DNA of 64,000 nt from Vibrio tubiashii ATCC 19109 (GCF_000772105.1 NZ_CP009355.1:1178001-1242000), one strand, 5' to 3'. Positions 16,659 through 26,710 are shown, counted from the stretch's first letter. Numbers and translations: made by a program. The notes: generated by a model from the sequence alone, not told the origin.

Positions 16659-18517
16659 TTTCGCCCTTTTGACTTAGCTTTAAATAGCGCTCGATCCGCT
16701 TCGTCAAACAGAGCGGTGTGAGGCAAGTTGATTCGTCCGTCCCACAACGCACCACCGATACTTACAGTAACAAAATCACAATCGGCATGAGCATGAGGTA
16801 TTTCTAGTTTCTCAACCTCATTGCGCAATGCTTCGGCAACTTTTTTAGCCTCTTCAATCGTGGTGTTACGCAGAATAAAGGCAAACTCTTCACCCCCTAT
16901 TCGCGCGAACACATCTCTTTTCCTGATCGTAATTCGGCTTAATGCCTGACAAATATTTTGTAAGCAGTAGTCACCAAGTTGATGCCCATAGTGGTCGTTA
17001 TACTGTTTGAAATAATCAATATCCAAAATCAACAAAGCAAAATCTTCGTCCCGCTCGTGACTCTGACTCATGGTGTTTTCCATCGCCTGTTCGTAAACTC
17101 TGCGATTAGCAATCCCTGTTAGTGGATCTAGGCTCGCCATACGTAACAGTTCTTGTTCTTTCTTTCGAAAATGCTTGTTGGTGCTATCCAGCAAATAGTT
17201 ATAGGTCATAGAAAGATTGGAATAACTTGAGCCGTGGTCAACTTCAAGATGCTTCTCTTCATCATGGTTTTTGACTACGCGATCAAACTGTTCCATTAAA
17301 TCAATCAGCTCATCCTTCATACCATGCTCACCAAAGTTAAGCCCTATGGTTTCGGTTTGAGCCGACACGCGAAGAGGATGAAAATGGTTGATGAGTTTAA
17401 GTAGTGGGTAGCTCACCCCAACCACCCAAAGAGCGGTAGATGCGATACCCATCAACTGTATTAATAGCTGGTCCATTTGACTAGCGGCATTAAGCTGATC
17501 TACTGGAGCAAACAGCGCAACCGCAAGAGTACCCCACACTCCACCACCCAAGTGAACAGGGACGGCTGACACCACATCATCTAATCGCAGTTTTTCTAAT
17601 ACACTCACCAGTATCACGCTGATACATCCGCCAACCGCACCAATGGCAACAGCGCCAGCTAAGTTAGCAATATTGGCACTTGCAGAGATAGACACGAGAC
17701 CGGCTAAAAGCCCATTTAATATGTAGCGCGTACCTCGCATTGAGTGGATATTCCAAGACAACAATAAGGCACTAAAACCGCCGGTACAGGCTGATATCGC
17801 CGTATTGGAAAATATCTTTGCTAGGTTTTCATCAGGATGGATCACGCTACCGCCATTGAAGCCGAACCAACCAATAAATAGTAGAAAAGTACCAAGCGCA
17901 GAAAGTGGCAAGTTTTGACTGTACATTTCTCTTGGCTTGCCATCCTCGGTAAAGCGACCTAAACGCGCACCGACTACAACAATGGCGACCAAAGCAATCC
18001 ATCCACCTACCGAATGAACGACTGTAGAACCTGCAAAATCCATGAAGCCGCGTTCTGCGAGCCACCCCATTCCTGTCGACTTAATGTGGGTACCATTCCA
18101 AATCCAATGACCGACGACAGGAAACAACAAGGTCGCGGTAATTAATGAGCTGATTAGATAACCTGAGAACCGCATCCGTTCGGCTACCGCACCTGAGAGA
18201 ATGGTCGCTGCAGTACCACAAAACATCATTTGGAATAGAAAGAATGCGAGGATCAGTGGCACGGTTTGTTCTGACAAGACAAACAAGTCCGTCCCTATCC
18301 ACCCGTTCCAGCTTTCCCCATACATAAAGCCAAAACCGATTAACCAATAAAACAGGCCACTGACACAGAAATCGGCAACATTTTTGAGCGAGACATTAAT
18401 GTTGTTTTTATTTCGAACCAGACCACTTTCAAAGCAAGTAAAACCCGGCTGCATCAGAAGAACTAATGCAGTACACAACAGAATCCAGGTAATGCTTATC
18501 GTCTCGCTTTCGATCAT
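16625..18517 (-). CDS. Ammonium transporter fused to a diguanylate cyclase (Amt-GGDEF)
   Basis: About 630 aa. Residues 1 to about 395 are an Amt/Rh channel domain with FAGSTVVHSVGG (first of the twin histidines) and VHLGGGVWG (second). A linker of about 70 residues with helical character follows. The C-terminal GGDEF domain (about 465-625) has DPLTGIANRR, DIDYFKQYNDHYGHQLGD, the active-site motif GGEEF, and an RKRD inhibitory (I) site exactly five residues before it. An intact twin-His pore plus an intact cyclase suggests ammonium binding or flux controls c-di-GMP synthesis. ATG 18517 is preferred to an in-frame TTG at 18529. No glnK gene is adjacent, unlike ordinary amtB. Confidence 0.93.
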   Translation of the reverse strand: MIESETISITWILLCTALVLLMQPGFTCFESGLVRNKNNINVSLKNVADFCVSGLFYWLIGFGFMYGESWNGWIGTDLFVLSEQTVPLILAFFLFQMMFCGTAATILSGAVAERMRFSGYLISSLITATLLFPVVGHWIWNGTHIKSTGMGWLAERGFMDFAGSTVVHSVGGWIALVAIVVVGARLGRFTEDGKPREMYSQNLPLSALGTFLLFIGWFGFNGGSVIHPDENLAKIFSNTAISACTGGFSALLLSWNIHSMRGTRYILNGLLAGLVSISASANIANLAGAVAIGAVGGCISVILVSVLEKLRLDDVVSAVPVHLGGGVWGTLAVALFAPVDQLNAASQMDQLLIQLMGIASTALWVVGVSYPLLKLINHFHPLRVSAQTETIGLNFGEHGMKDELIDLMEQFDRVVKNHDEEKHLEVDHGSSYSNLSMTYNYLLDSTNKHFRKKEQELLRMASLDPLTGIANRRVYEQAMENTMSQSHERDEDFALLILDIDYFKQYNDHYGHQLGDYCLQNICQALSRITIRKRDVFARIGGEEFAFILRNTTIEEAKKVAEALRNEVEKLEIPHAHADCDFVTVSIGGALWDGRINLPHTALFDEADRALFKAKSKGRNQVMFFSEFAE

Positions 18518-18654
18518 AGCTATGCCCAAAAAGCTGGTCGGTTATACCTTTAGTATTATCCGAGCATAGTTAAGTGACCGAGAATTCTCCACTTTTCTCT
18601 AAGGTATTGCCTTTTAAACTAATCGAAATGAATGAGCGAACGAACAAAGACTAA

Positions 18655-18685
18655 AACTAAAGGGCGATATATACACCCTTTAGTG
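18655..18685 (-). terminator. Terminator after the orphan gene
   Basis: Nine-pair stem ACTAAAGGG / CCCTTTAGT with an 11-base loop. On the minus strand a T-rich tail follows, 28 bases past the stop of the upstream gene. Confidence 0.7.
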
Positions 18686-18712
18686 TTTAATTGGATTTGT
18701 ATTCAAGACGTC

Positions 18713-19171
18713 TCAAGCTTCTACCACGTAAACTTTCTCACCACTTTGCTTTAAATTGGCAATAACACCTTTACGAGTCAGATTATTTTCTTGCAGAAAT
18801 GCGGCCAGATCTTCGGTAATTCTTCCAATAGTTCGCACTTCAAAGCATTGTTGGCCTTTACGAATCATATAAGAATCCGCTTTCTTCTCACTCTGTTCAA
18901 TTTTATCAAAAAGATATTCTTTACTGATTCCAGCATCTTTGAGTAACTGATAAGCCACTTCCAGTACGGCTTCGCTATTAGCCTCAATCAACTCATCACA
19001 AGCGGTATTAAACTCTTTTCTCACCTGTTCAATCGTTTCATTGTCAGAGTTTTCAAGTAACATTTTAAAGTGCTTACTTTTATATGAAACTATACTTGGA
19101 ATTTCAGGTATACAACCACCTTCTTTGGCGATTATATCAACAGAGCTAGGGGAACGATTATCAACACTCAC
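18713..19171 (-). CDS. Hypothetical protein, 152 aa
   Basis: I do not recognise this family. It is soluble and acidic to neutral, with no signal peptide or membrane segment. The middle (about residues 30-95) looks helical and charged (EQVRKEFNTACDELIEANSEAVLEVAYQLL). The C-terminus is compact and ends in KVYVVEA. Base composition is more AT-rich than most neighbours, and both flanks are AT-rich non-coding DNA, so recent acquisition is possible. The frame is supported by its own terminator downstream and by lying alone between a divergent and a same-strand gene. Confidence 0.65.
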   Translation of the reverse strand: MSVDNRSPSSVDIIAKEGGCIPEIPSIVSYKSKHFKMLLENSDNETIEQVRKEFNTACDELIEANSEAVLEVAYQLLKDAGISKEYLFDKIEQSEKKADSYMIRKGQQCFEVRTIGRITEDLAAFLQENNLTRKGVIANLKQSGEKVYVVEA

Positions 19172-19432
19172 AATTATTCAACTTACAAAACTATATTGTA
19201 TTACATTAAACAATTTAAAATTCTTTCAGTCAAAACTATTAAAATTTGAAGTCATTTATCGGTATTGCGGTGCGAGTCATTGTTGACTTAATCAGGAGCG
19301 AAATACGACAGCCCGTAATCTAAAACCAATCATTTTCTTTGTCATTTTTATCAATTGGGCAAAAGTATTATTTGCCATTATTGAAGCCATCTGCTGCAAT
19401 TAGTCCATTGAATAGTCAGTACAAGTATCCAG

Positions 19433-21790
19433 ATGAATTTACGTACATTTTTGATGATGGCAGTGGTATTAACGTTCGCCGGCTGTGCCACTTATGCTGG
19501 GCTAAATTACGACCAGTTATTTGGCGAACCTAACGTGCAGGAGCGCCGCACTGATGTGGATAGCGCAGAAAGTGATTCCTTCCTTACTGAGGTTAAACCC
19601 ATTATCGATAAACGCTGTGTTGTCTGCCACGCTTGTTACGATGCCCCATGCCAACTGAAAATGTCATCGGTTGAAGGGATCGACCGCGGTTCAAGTAAAG
19701 AACTCATCTATCAAGGGACTCGCCTAACAGCTGCCACACCTCATCGACTATTTGAGGATGCTCAAACAACTCAAGAGTGGCGCGATCTTGGTTTTAGCCC
19801 TGTCCTCAATGAACGTGTACAAAATCCAACCGCCAACTTAGAAGCCGGGCTGATTGCTCGCATGCTGATGCAAAAAGAGGCTCACCCGCTGCCAGATCAA
19901 ACTCAACTCGAAGGCTTCGATTTTTCAATTGACCGCTCTCAAGTATGTCCGACGATTGAAGAGTATGACCAGTACTTACAGGACTACCCGACTTGGGGTA
20001 TGCCTTATGGGATGCCCAACTTAGATACCAACGAATACTCCACACTGATCAGTTGGCTACAAGATGGTGCGATAATGAATCAGCCGCTGCCTTTAACGCC
20101 AGCGCAAGCACAGCTAGTGAGCGAATACGAAACATTGCTCAACAAAAGTTCTCGTAAGGTTCAGCTTGCTGCTCGTTACATCTACGAACATCTGTTTTTG
20201 TCGCACTTATATTTTTCCGACTTAAACGAACAGCAGCCACGCTTCTTTACCTTAGTGCGCTCTACGACTCCACCAGGCCAACCTGTGAGGCGCATTGCGA
20301 CTCGCCGACCGTATGATGATCCGGGCGTTTCTCGCGTTTATTACCGATTGATTCCAGAGCAAGGCACCATTGTTGATAAAACTCATATGCCATTTGCCTT
20401 GAATGAAGAGCGAATCAATGATTGGAAAGAGTGGTTTATCGACGCGGATTACGATGTTGCGAGGCTTCCAGACTATACCCCTGAAGTTGCCGCAAACCCG
20501 ATGACGGCGTTTATTGATATACCAGTTAAAGCGCGCTTCAAGTTTATGCTCGACAACTCGCAAAACACGATTAATGCCTTTATCAAAGGGCCGGTTTGTC
20601 GTGGGCAATTGGCGCTAAATGTCATCAATGACCGCTTCTGGGTGTTCTTTCTAGACCCAGACAAAGCAGATATTCCTGAAGTGAACGAGTTTTATCACGC
20701 GCAAGCAGACAACTTAAAACTGCCTGGTGAACTTGAAAGCAATACCTTACCCGTGACGAACTGGGTATCTTACTCAAGGCAGCAAGCGCGTTATTTACAA
20801 GCAAAGTCTGACTTTATCAATCAGTGGTTTGAAGGCGGTAAGCATCTAACCACCGATGTCATTTGGACGGGAGAAGGAACCAATCAGAACGCAGCCCTTA
20901 CGGTATTCAGGCACTTCGATAGTGCTTCTGTTGTTCAGGGCTTAGTCGGTACTCCCCCAAAAACCGCTTGGGTGTTGGACTATGCTCTCATCGAGCGTAT
21001 CCACTATTTACTAGTGGCTGGGTTCGATGTGTACGGTAACTTCGGCCATCAGTTAATGACGCGAATGTTTATGGACTTCTTGCGCCTTGAAGGCGAAAGT
21101 AATTTCGTTGCCCTCTTACCTAGAGAAATGCGCCACAAAGAACACTCTAGCTGGTACAAAGACCAAAGCGCTCAGCTTAGTGACTTTTTACAACGTAACG
21201 TTAAGCCGTTTGACCAACCGACACAAGTGCCGTACCAGACAGACGATCCAAAAGCTGAGCTATACGATATTTTGCAGACTCAACTTGCTCCAGTACTGAC
21301 TAACCGCTTCAAAATCGAGCAAACGGGAATGAAACTGGAAAATGAGCAGTTGCTACGCAGTATCGATAATATCAAAGGCAAAGGGCTTATTTATCTGCCT
21401 CAGATAATGATGTTAATGATTGAGTCTGATAGCGGTAAAGATCAGCTCTACACCTTGCTGCACAATAATGCTCATACCAACATTTCCAGTCTATTTGATG
21501 AAGAGAGTAACCGCGATCCAGCCAATGATGATCTTACTTTGGTTCGTGGAGTGATCGGTAGTTACCCTGCTGCGTATCTATCCCTTAAAGAACAGCAAGT
21601 GCCAAAACTGGTCGAAATGTTGAAAAATATTTCGAGCGAAGAAGATTACGTTAAGCTGTTGGATACCTTTGCAATTCGTCGTAGTTCTGACCAATTTTGG
21701 CCGTTTAGCGACAGAGTTCATGCATGGTATCAAGAGGATCAACCTATCGAATTTGGCCTGCTTGACTACAATAGATTTGAGAATAGGTAG
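19433..21790 (+). CDS. cti: Fatty acid cis/trans isomerase
   Basis: Periplasmic heme enzyme that turns cis-unsaturated membrane fatty acids into trans isomers under solvent or heat stress, making the membrane more rigid. It is 785 aa, the usual Cti length. An N-terminal hydrophobic export segment (residues 6-17, then AGCAT) is followed by the cytochrome c-type heme site CVVCHACYDAPCQLK near residue 63, the Cti hallmark. The N-terminus FAGCATY could also be a lipobox. The start region lacks a strong ribosome binding site. Transcribed alone or with the small following gene. Confidence 0.93.
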   Translation: MNLRTFLMMAVVLTFAGCATYAGLNYDQLFGEPNVQERRTDVDSAESDSFLTEVKPIIDKRCVVCHACYDAPCQLKMSSVEGIDRGSSKELIYQGTRLTAATPHRLFEDAQTTQEWRDLGFSPVLNERVQNPTANLEAGLIARMLMQKEAHPLPDQTQLEGFDFSIDRSQVCPTIEEYDQYLQDYPTWGMPYGMPNLDTNEYSTLISWLQDGAIMNQPLPLTPAQAQLVSEYETLLNKSSRKVQLAARYIYEHLFLSHLYFSDLNEQQPRFFTLVRSTTPPGQPVRRIATRRPYDDPGVSRVYYRLIPEQGTIVDKTHMPFALNEERINDWKEWFIDADYDVARLPDYTPEVAANPMTAFIDIPVKARFKFMLDNSQNTINAFIKGPVCRGQLALNVINDRFWVFFLDPDKADIPEVNEFYHAQADNLKLPGELESNTLPVTNWVSYSRQQARYLQAKSDFINQWFEGGKHLTTDVIWTGEGTNQNAALTVFRHFDSASVVQGLVGTPPKTAWVLDYALIERIHYLLVAGFDVYGNFGHQLMTRMFMDFLRLEGESNFVALLPREMRHKEHSSWYKDQSAQLSDFLQRNVKPFDQPTQVPYQTDDPKAELYDILQTQLAPVLTNRFKIEQTGMKLENEQLLRSIDNIKGKGLIYLPQIMMLMIESDSGKDQLYTLLHNNAHTNISSLFDEESNRDPANDDLTLVRGVIGSYPAAYLSLKEQQVPKLVEMLKNISSEEDYVKLLDTFAIRRSSDQFWPFSDRVHAWYQEDQPIEFGLLDYNRFENR

Positions 21791-21829
21791 AACCGTTCAA
21801 CTGCGCATGACACGCTCAGGGAGGTGACT

Positions 21830-22018
21830 ATGGGTATCAATGACAGCATTAGAGCTTTGGAACAACAAATTTATGTTGCCTGCTCAGAAGGTGACTACGA
21901 CACCGTACAGATGCTTGAACATCAGCTTGATAGCCTTAGGAACAAGGCTGAACATCCGTTTGATGATGATCCTTATGCTCCTGAAGGGAAAATAATCCCT
22001 GAAGATGACTGGTACTAA
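21830..22018 (+). CDS. Small acidic hypothetical protein, 62 aa
   Basis: An N-terminal helical stretch (SIRALEQQIYVACSEGDYDTVQMLEHQL) precedes an acidic, Pro/Asp-rich tail ending in EDDWY. A very good ribosome binding site (AGGGAGGTGA) precedes ATG 21830, and a terminator follows at once, which supports a real gene. It starts 39 bases after cti and may share its transcript. No function known to me. Confidence 0.75.
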   Translation: MGINDSIRALEQQIYVACSEGDYDTVQMLEHQLDSLRNKAEHPFDDDPYAPEGKIIPEDDWY

Positions 22019-22025
22019 CGAAAAC

Positions 22026-22057
22026 GCCCCATCGTAATTTACATGGGGCTTTCTTTT
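22026..22057 (+). terminator. Terminator after the cti unit
   Basis: Stem GCCCCAT / ATGGGGC with a 10-base loop followed by TTTCTTTT. Confidence 0.85.
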
Positions 22058-22183
22058 GCCCATCGCCCATGACACACGTATAATCCACTCTTCTACAATC
22101 AGAGCTTTACAAAGCAAATTTAATCGCTATTATTTGCACGCAAACGATTGCCTCACTTTTTATGTGTCTATTTTGAGGGTTTT

Positions 22184-23932
22184 ATGCTGTCTGATATTGA
22201 GATCTGTCGCGAGACAAAACTACACCCAATTTCTCAAGTTGCTGAGCGTGCCGGTTTGCATGCCAACGAGTTCCATAGCCAAGGAAAACACAAGGCTAAA
22301 GTAAGTTTGCACAGTCTCAAACGTCTGCAGGAAAACTCAACTGGCAAGCTTATTCTGGTTACCGCGATTACGCCAACGCCACTTGGCGAAGGTAAAACAG
22401 TGACGACGATTGGTCTGTCTCAGGGCATTGCCAAACTCAAACGTTCAGTCTTGGCATGTATACGCCAACCTTCAATGGGCCCTGTATTTGGAGTCAAAGG
22501 TGGCGCGGCAGGCGGCGGTTACTCTCAGGTGGCTCCAATGGAAGAGTTAAACCTGCACCTTACAGGTGATATTCATGCGGTTACCGCAGCGCACAACTTA
22601 GCCGCAGCGGCCATAGATGCTCGTATCTATCACGAGCAACGTCAAGGCTATAAAGACTTTGAACAGCGCAGTGGTTTGACTGCTCTCAAAATCGACCCTC
22701 AGCGCGTTGTTTGGAAGCGTGTCATGGACCACAATGACCGAGCATTGCGCATGGTTACTGTCGGTCAAAATGAAGCCAATAAAACGATTAATGGCTTCGA
22801 ACGCCAAGATGGATTTGATATCTCAGCCGCTTCTGAGCTTATGGCGATTCTTGCTCTCGCTTCTGATTTAAAAGACCTTCGAGCTCGTATTGGCCGTATA
22901 GTTGTTGCTTACAACATCGAAGGCAAACCTATCACCACGGAAGATTTGCAGGTCGCAGGCGCCATGGCCGTCAGCATGAAAGAAGCGATTGAGCCAACCT
23001 TGATGCAAACCTTAGAAGGCGTTCCAACGCTTATCCACGCAGGCCCGTTTGCTAATATTGCTCATGGTAACTCATCGATAATCGCTGACAACATCGCGAC
23101 AAAACTGTGTGATTACACCGTCACTGAAGGTGGATTTGGTTCAGATATGGGGTTCGAGAAAGCGTGTAATATCAAAGCTCAAATGTCAGATAAATCACCC
23201 GATTGTGCTGTGATAGTGGCTACACTGCGCGGCCTCAAAGCGAACTCTGGGCACTACGATCTAAAACCAGGTCAAACGATACCTGATTCGCTATTTGAAA
23301 ATGACGAGAGCGCCCTCATTGCAGGCTTCGAAAACCTAAAATGGCATATTAACAACGTCAACAAGTACGGTGTGCCTGCGGTCGTTGCGATCAACCGCTT
23401 CCCGCAAGATAGTGACCAAGAACTTCAAGCGCTAAAAGCTATGATTGAAGCGTTACCAAATGATGTCGAAGTCGCTATCAGCGAAGGGTTCGCTAGAGGT
23501 GGCGAAGGGACACTAGAGCTAGCAAAGAAAGTCGTTGCTCAATGTGACAAAACAGCTCACTTCAAGCCGCTGTATCAATTTAGCCAAACAACCGAAGAGA
23601 AGTTAATGGCTGTGGCTGAAGCAGGTTATGGCGCATGTGGTATCACTCTTAGTTACCAAGCAAGAAAACAACTTGATGAGTTAAAACAGCATGGCTTCGA
23701 CAACTTAGCGGTTTGCCTTGCAAAAACACCACTGTCTATTTCCACCAATGGCAGCATTAAAGGTGCGCCTTCTGGCTTCGATGTGCCAATCCGTGAGTTA
23801 CGACTGTGTGCGGGTGCGGGCTTTGTCTACGCGCTGTGTGGCAACGTAATGACGATGCCGGGCTTACCAGAGAGGCCTGCGTTTATGAATCTCGATCTCG
23901 ATGACGAAGGCAATATTATTGGCTTAAGCTAA
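22184..23932 (+). CDS. fhs: Formate--tetrahydrofolate ligase
   Basis: ATP-dependent synthesis of 10-formyl-THF from formate and THF, feeding one-carbon metabolism. About 582 aa. The P-loop [17 protein letters not shown] (about residues 60-76), [35 protein letters not shown] and the C-terminal [13 protein letters not shown] are all typical. It is slightly longer at the front than some homologues. ATG 22184 has GAGGGT 4 bases upstream; the open frame reaches back to 22148 without a better site. It stands alone between two terminators. Confidence 0.96.
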   Translation: MLSDIEICRETKLHPISQVAERAGLHANEFHSQGKHKAKVSLHSLKRLQENSTGKLILVTAITPTPLGEGKTVTTIGLSQGIAKLKRSVLACIRQPSMGPVFGVKGGAAGGGYSQVAPMEELNLHLTGDIHAVTAAHNLAAAAIDARIYHEQRQGYKDFEQRSGLTALKIDPQRVVWKRVMDHNDRALRMVTVGQNEANKTINGFERQDGFDISAASELMAILALASDLKDLRARIGRIVVAYNIEGKPITTEDLQVAGAMAVSMKEAIEPTLMQTLEGVPTLIHAGPFANIAHGNSSIIADNIATKLCDYTVTEGGFGSDMGFEKACNIKAQMSDKSPDCAVIVATLRGLKANSGHYDLKPGQTIPDSLFENDESALIAGFENLKWHINNVNKYGVPAVVAINRFPQDSDQELQALKAMIEALPNDVEVAISEGFARGGEGTLELAKKVVAQCDKTAHFKPLYQFSQTTEEKLMAVAEAGYGACGITLSYQARKQLDELKQHGFDNLAVCLAKTPLSISTNGSIKGAPSGFDVPIRELRLCAGAGFVYALCGNVMTMPGLPERPAFMNLDLDDEGNIIGLS

Positions 23933-23956
23933 CCGCGATTGACCAACGAATTCTCG

Positions 23957-23989
23957 AAGAGGCTAAGTGATTAAAACTTAGCCTCTTTT
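23957..23989 (+). terminator. Terminator after fhs
   Basis: Twelve-pair stem AAGAGGCTAAGT / ACTTAGCCTCTT with a 7-base loop and TTTTC tail. Confidence 0.9.
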
Positions 23990-24073
23990 CTTTAGCGCAA
24001 TCTCGACAAGTCATGCAGTCCACCACAAGATCATGTACCATTGAAACATTACTCGAACAGACCGGATGTTTTC

Positions 24074-25963
24074 ATGGAAGCAGAGTTATTGGAAATTAAA
24101 AATTTCCTATCCCAACACCCACCTTTTGACGAACTCGAAGACGATGTACTCAACTATGTCACCAAACACGTTGAGATTTCTTACTACCGTGAAGATACGC
24201 CTATCATCCACTTCGGCGATGAAATCCACGATCTTTATATGGTACGAAGTGGTGTGGTTGAAGTTTATCGACGCAAAGGCGAGCTCTACAACCGTCTTGA
24301 TGAAGGTTCCTTGTTTGGTCAGATGGGACTACTCACAAACAACAAAGTGCGTTTCCCTGCCAAAGCGATAAAAGATACTCTGCTCTACTGTATTCCTGAG
24401 GCGGTCTTCCAAGAACTCTATGACGAGCATGAAACCTTCGCTGATTTCGTTGAGGTAGAAGATACCGCGCGTTTGCGTCAAACCGTCTCTAATAGCAGTG
24501 AACAAAACGACCTGACGACGTCCAAAGTAAGAACCCTACTAACCAGTGAAGCGCCAACGATTCCAATGTCTGAAACGATTCAGAACGCGGCAATCAAAAT
24601 GGCGGAAGAAAATGTTTCTTCACTATTGATCGTCGACCCAGATATTGCTCAAGACGACGAAGACGATAACAACCCGCTGGTTGGTATTATCACCGACCGA
24701 GATCTGTGTACCCGTGTACTCGCCCAGGGGCTAGACCCAAGCGATGAAGTATCAACGGTAATGACCACAGAGGTGATTTCACTCGACCATAACGCTTATG
24801 TGTATGAAGCCATGCTGACGATGCTGCGTTATAACGTTCATCACCTTCCTGTGCTAAAGGATAAGCAGCCGATTGGCATCATCGAAGCTACGGATATTGT
24901 CCGTTACGAATCTCAAAACTCTCTGCTGCTTGTCAGTACCATTTTCCAGCAACAGTCAGTCGAAGAGCTTTCTACCCTTTCAGAGCAAGTAAAAGACAGT
25001 TTTGTACGTTTAGTAAATGAAGACGCCAACTCACATATGGTGGGTAGTGCAATGTCAGTGATTGGCCGAAGCTTTAAACAACGCATCATCGAGCTTGCAG
25101 AAGAAGAGCTCGGTGAACCTCCCGTACCCTACTGCTTTGTTGCACTGGGCTCGATGGGTCGAGACGAGCAACTGCTTGTCACCGATCAAGACAACGCCAT
25201 CATTCTTGATAATTCCTTTATCAAAGAGCAACACGATAGTTACTTCGCTCAGCTGGCGAAGATTGTCTGTGACGGCTTAGACAAATGCGGTTACACCTAC
25301 TGTACTGGCGACATTATGGCAACCAATCCAGATTGGCGCATGACTCGTACTGAATGGGAAGAGTGTTTTGCCGATTGGATTGATGACCCAAACCCTAAAG
25401 CCCTACTTAACGCCTCGATATTTTTTGACCTCGACGGTGTTTATGGTCGATTGAAATGGGCCGAACACCTCAACGGGTTTATTGTGCGCCGTGCGCGTAA
25501 AAACAATCGCTTCCTCGCCTGTTTAGCCCGCAATGCGATGAACAGAACTCCTCCACTTGGCTTCTTTAAAGACTTCGTGATGGAAAAAGATGGTCAACAT
25601 AAGAACTCCATCAATCTCAAGCGTCGTGGTACCGCGCCATTGGCGGATTTGATTCGTGTACATGCGCTTGCGGTTGGCTCTCGCTCTAAGAACTCTTTTG
25701 AGCGATTAGATGATATCCACGAGGCGGGCATTTTGCCTAAAGGCAAAGCTAGGGATTTAAGTGATGCTCTTGAGTTTATCTCTATGGTGCGGATTCGCCA
25801 CCAAGCACTAGACGTTGAAAACAAGATTGATCCTGATAACAACATTGAGCCGGAAAACCTGTCGGATTTTGAGAGACGCAATTTAAAAGATGCATTCCAG
25901 ATCCTAAGTAACGCGCAAAACTTCTTGAAGTTCCGTTACCAAGCGAGCAACAACTTTAAGTGA
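24074..25963 (+). CDS. cNMP-binding, CBS-pair and DUF294 nucleotidyltransferase protein
   Basis: About 629 aa, cytoplasmic. Residues 15-130 form a cyclic-nucleotide-binding-like domain (HFGDEIHDLYMVRSGVVEVY, GSLFGQMGLL). Residues 155-275 form a CBS pair (VGIITDRDLCTRVLAQG; LPVLKDKQPIGIIEATDIV). From about 340 comes the DUF294 nucleotidyltransferase core (GEPPVPYCFVALGSMGRDEQ, TDQDNAI, GYTYCTGDIMATN) and its helical partner domain. This family is known beside acetate permease/synthetase genes with an exonuclease gene; here the exonuclease follows after 7 bases, but no permease is adjacent. ATG 24074 fits the family start; an in-frame TTG at 24041 is possible. It shares its core with the Cache-PAS receptor at 7153-9717. 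Confidence 0.9.
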   Translation: MEAELLEIKNFLSQHPPFDELEDDVLNYVTKHVEISYYREDTPIIHFGDEIHDLYMVRSGVVEVYRRKGELYNRLDEGSLFGQMGLLTNNKVRFPAKAIKDTLLYCIPEAVFQELYDEHETFADFVEVEDTARLRQTVSNSSEQNDLTTSKVRTLLTSEAPTIPMSETIQNAAIKMAEENVSSLLIVDPDIAQDDEDDNNPLVGIITDRDLCTRVLAQGLDPSDEVSTVMTTEVISLDHNAYVYEAMLTMLRYNVHHLPVLKDKQPIGIIEATDIVRYESQNSLLLVSTIFQQQSVEELSTLSEQVKDSFVRLVNEDANSHMVGSAMSVIGRSFKQRIIELAEEELGEPPVPYCFVALGSMGRDEQLLVTDQDNAIILDNSFIKEQHDSYFAQLAKIVCDGLDKCGYTYCTGDIMATNPDWRMTRTEWEECFADWIDDPNPKALLNASIFFDLDGVYGRLKWAEHLNGFIVRRARKNNRFLACLARNAMNRTPPLGFFKDFVMEKDGQHKNSINLKRRGTAPLADLIRVHALAVGSRSKNSFERLDDIHEAGILPKGKARDLSDALEFISMVRIRHQALDVENKIDPDNNIEPENLSDFERRNLKDAFQILSNAQNFLKFRYQASNNFK

Positions 25964-25970
25964 GGTGGCT

Positions 25971-26690
25971 ATGCTGAATAAAATTATGTCTCCACCCTCT
26001 ATTGACTGGCAAACTAAGTTCAGCCGTAAGTTAGAGGTCGCACAGAACCACGCTTTAAAGCAATATTATCAAGCGGGAGTGCCCGCTCCTTCGACTCCGC
26101 TTGAAGAAGTCACCTTTCTTGCCATGGACTTTGAAACCACAGGGCTTGATTCGGATGAGGATGACATCATTACCATAGGTACTGTGCCATTTAACCTCAA
26201 TCGCATTTTTATCAATCAAGCGCAGCATTGGACCGTCAAGCCACGCAAGCAGTTAGCTGAAGAGTCAGTCGTCATACACGGTATTACCCACTCCGATGTA
26301 CTTGACGCACCGGACCTAATTGGCGTTTATGAAGAGATACTTGCCCAAATGGCAGGTAAGATCATGGTGGTTCATTACCAGCGAATTGAGCGTGAGTTTT
26401 TTGATAAAGCGCTTAATGCACGCATCAAAGAAGGCATTGAGTTTCCAGTTGTCGATACCATGCACATCGAAACTCAGCTGCAGCAAAAAGCCAGTGGGGG
26501 CATTTTAAATAAGATACGAGGTAGAAAGCCAGAATCGGTAAGACTTGGAGCAAGTCGCTCTCGGTATGGTCTCCCACTCTACACGCCACACCATGCCTTG
26601 ACCGATGCGGTGGCGACAGCTGAACTTCTGCAAGCGCAAATTGCCCATAACTACGATAGAAGCATGCCTATCAGCCAACTCTGGATTTAG
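25971..26690 (+). CDS. 3'-5' exonuclease, DnaQ-like (DEDD superfamily)
   Basis: About 239 aa. Exo I AMDFETTGLDSDEDDIITIG carries the metal-binding D and E. HGITHSDV, the Exo II-type region KIMVVHYQRIEREFFD and the C-terminal HHALTDAVATAELL (Exo III H and D) complete the DEDDh set. Similar to the epsilon subunit but without other polymerase parts, so probably a stand-alone exonuclease. ATG 25971 sits 4 bases after GAGGTG; an in-frame GTG at 25965 overlaps that site. It is in an operon with the DUF294 gene, a pairing found in many gammaproteobacteria for unknown reasons. Confidence 0.9.
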   Translation: MLNKIMSPPSIDWQTKFSRKLEVAQNHALKQYYQAGVPAPSTPLEEVTFLAMDFETTGLDSDEDDIITIGTVPFNLNRIFINQAQHWTVKPRKQLAEESVVIHGITHSDVLDAPDLIGVYEEILAQMAGKIMVVHYQRIEREFFDKALNARIKEGIEFPVVDTMHIETQLQQKASGGILNKIRGRKPESVRLGASRSRYGLPLYTPHHALTDAVATAELLQAQIAHNYDRSMPISQLWI

Positions 26691-26710
26691 TCTACTCCTA
26701 GCTCACATTA

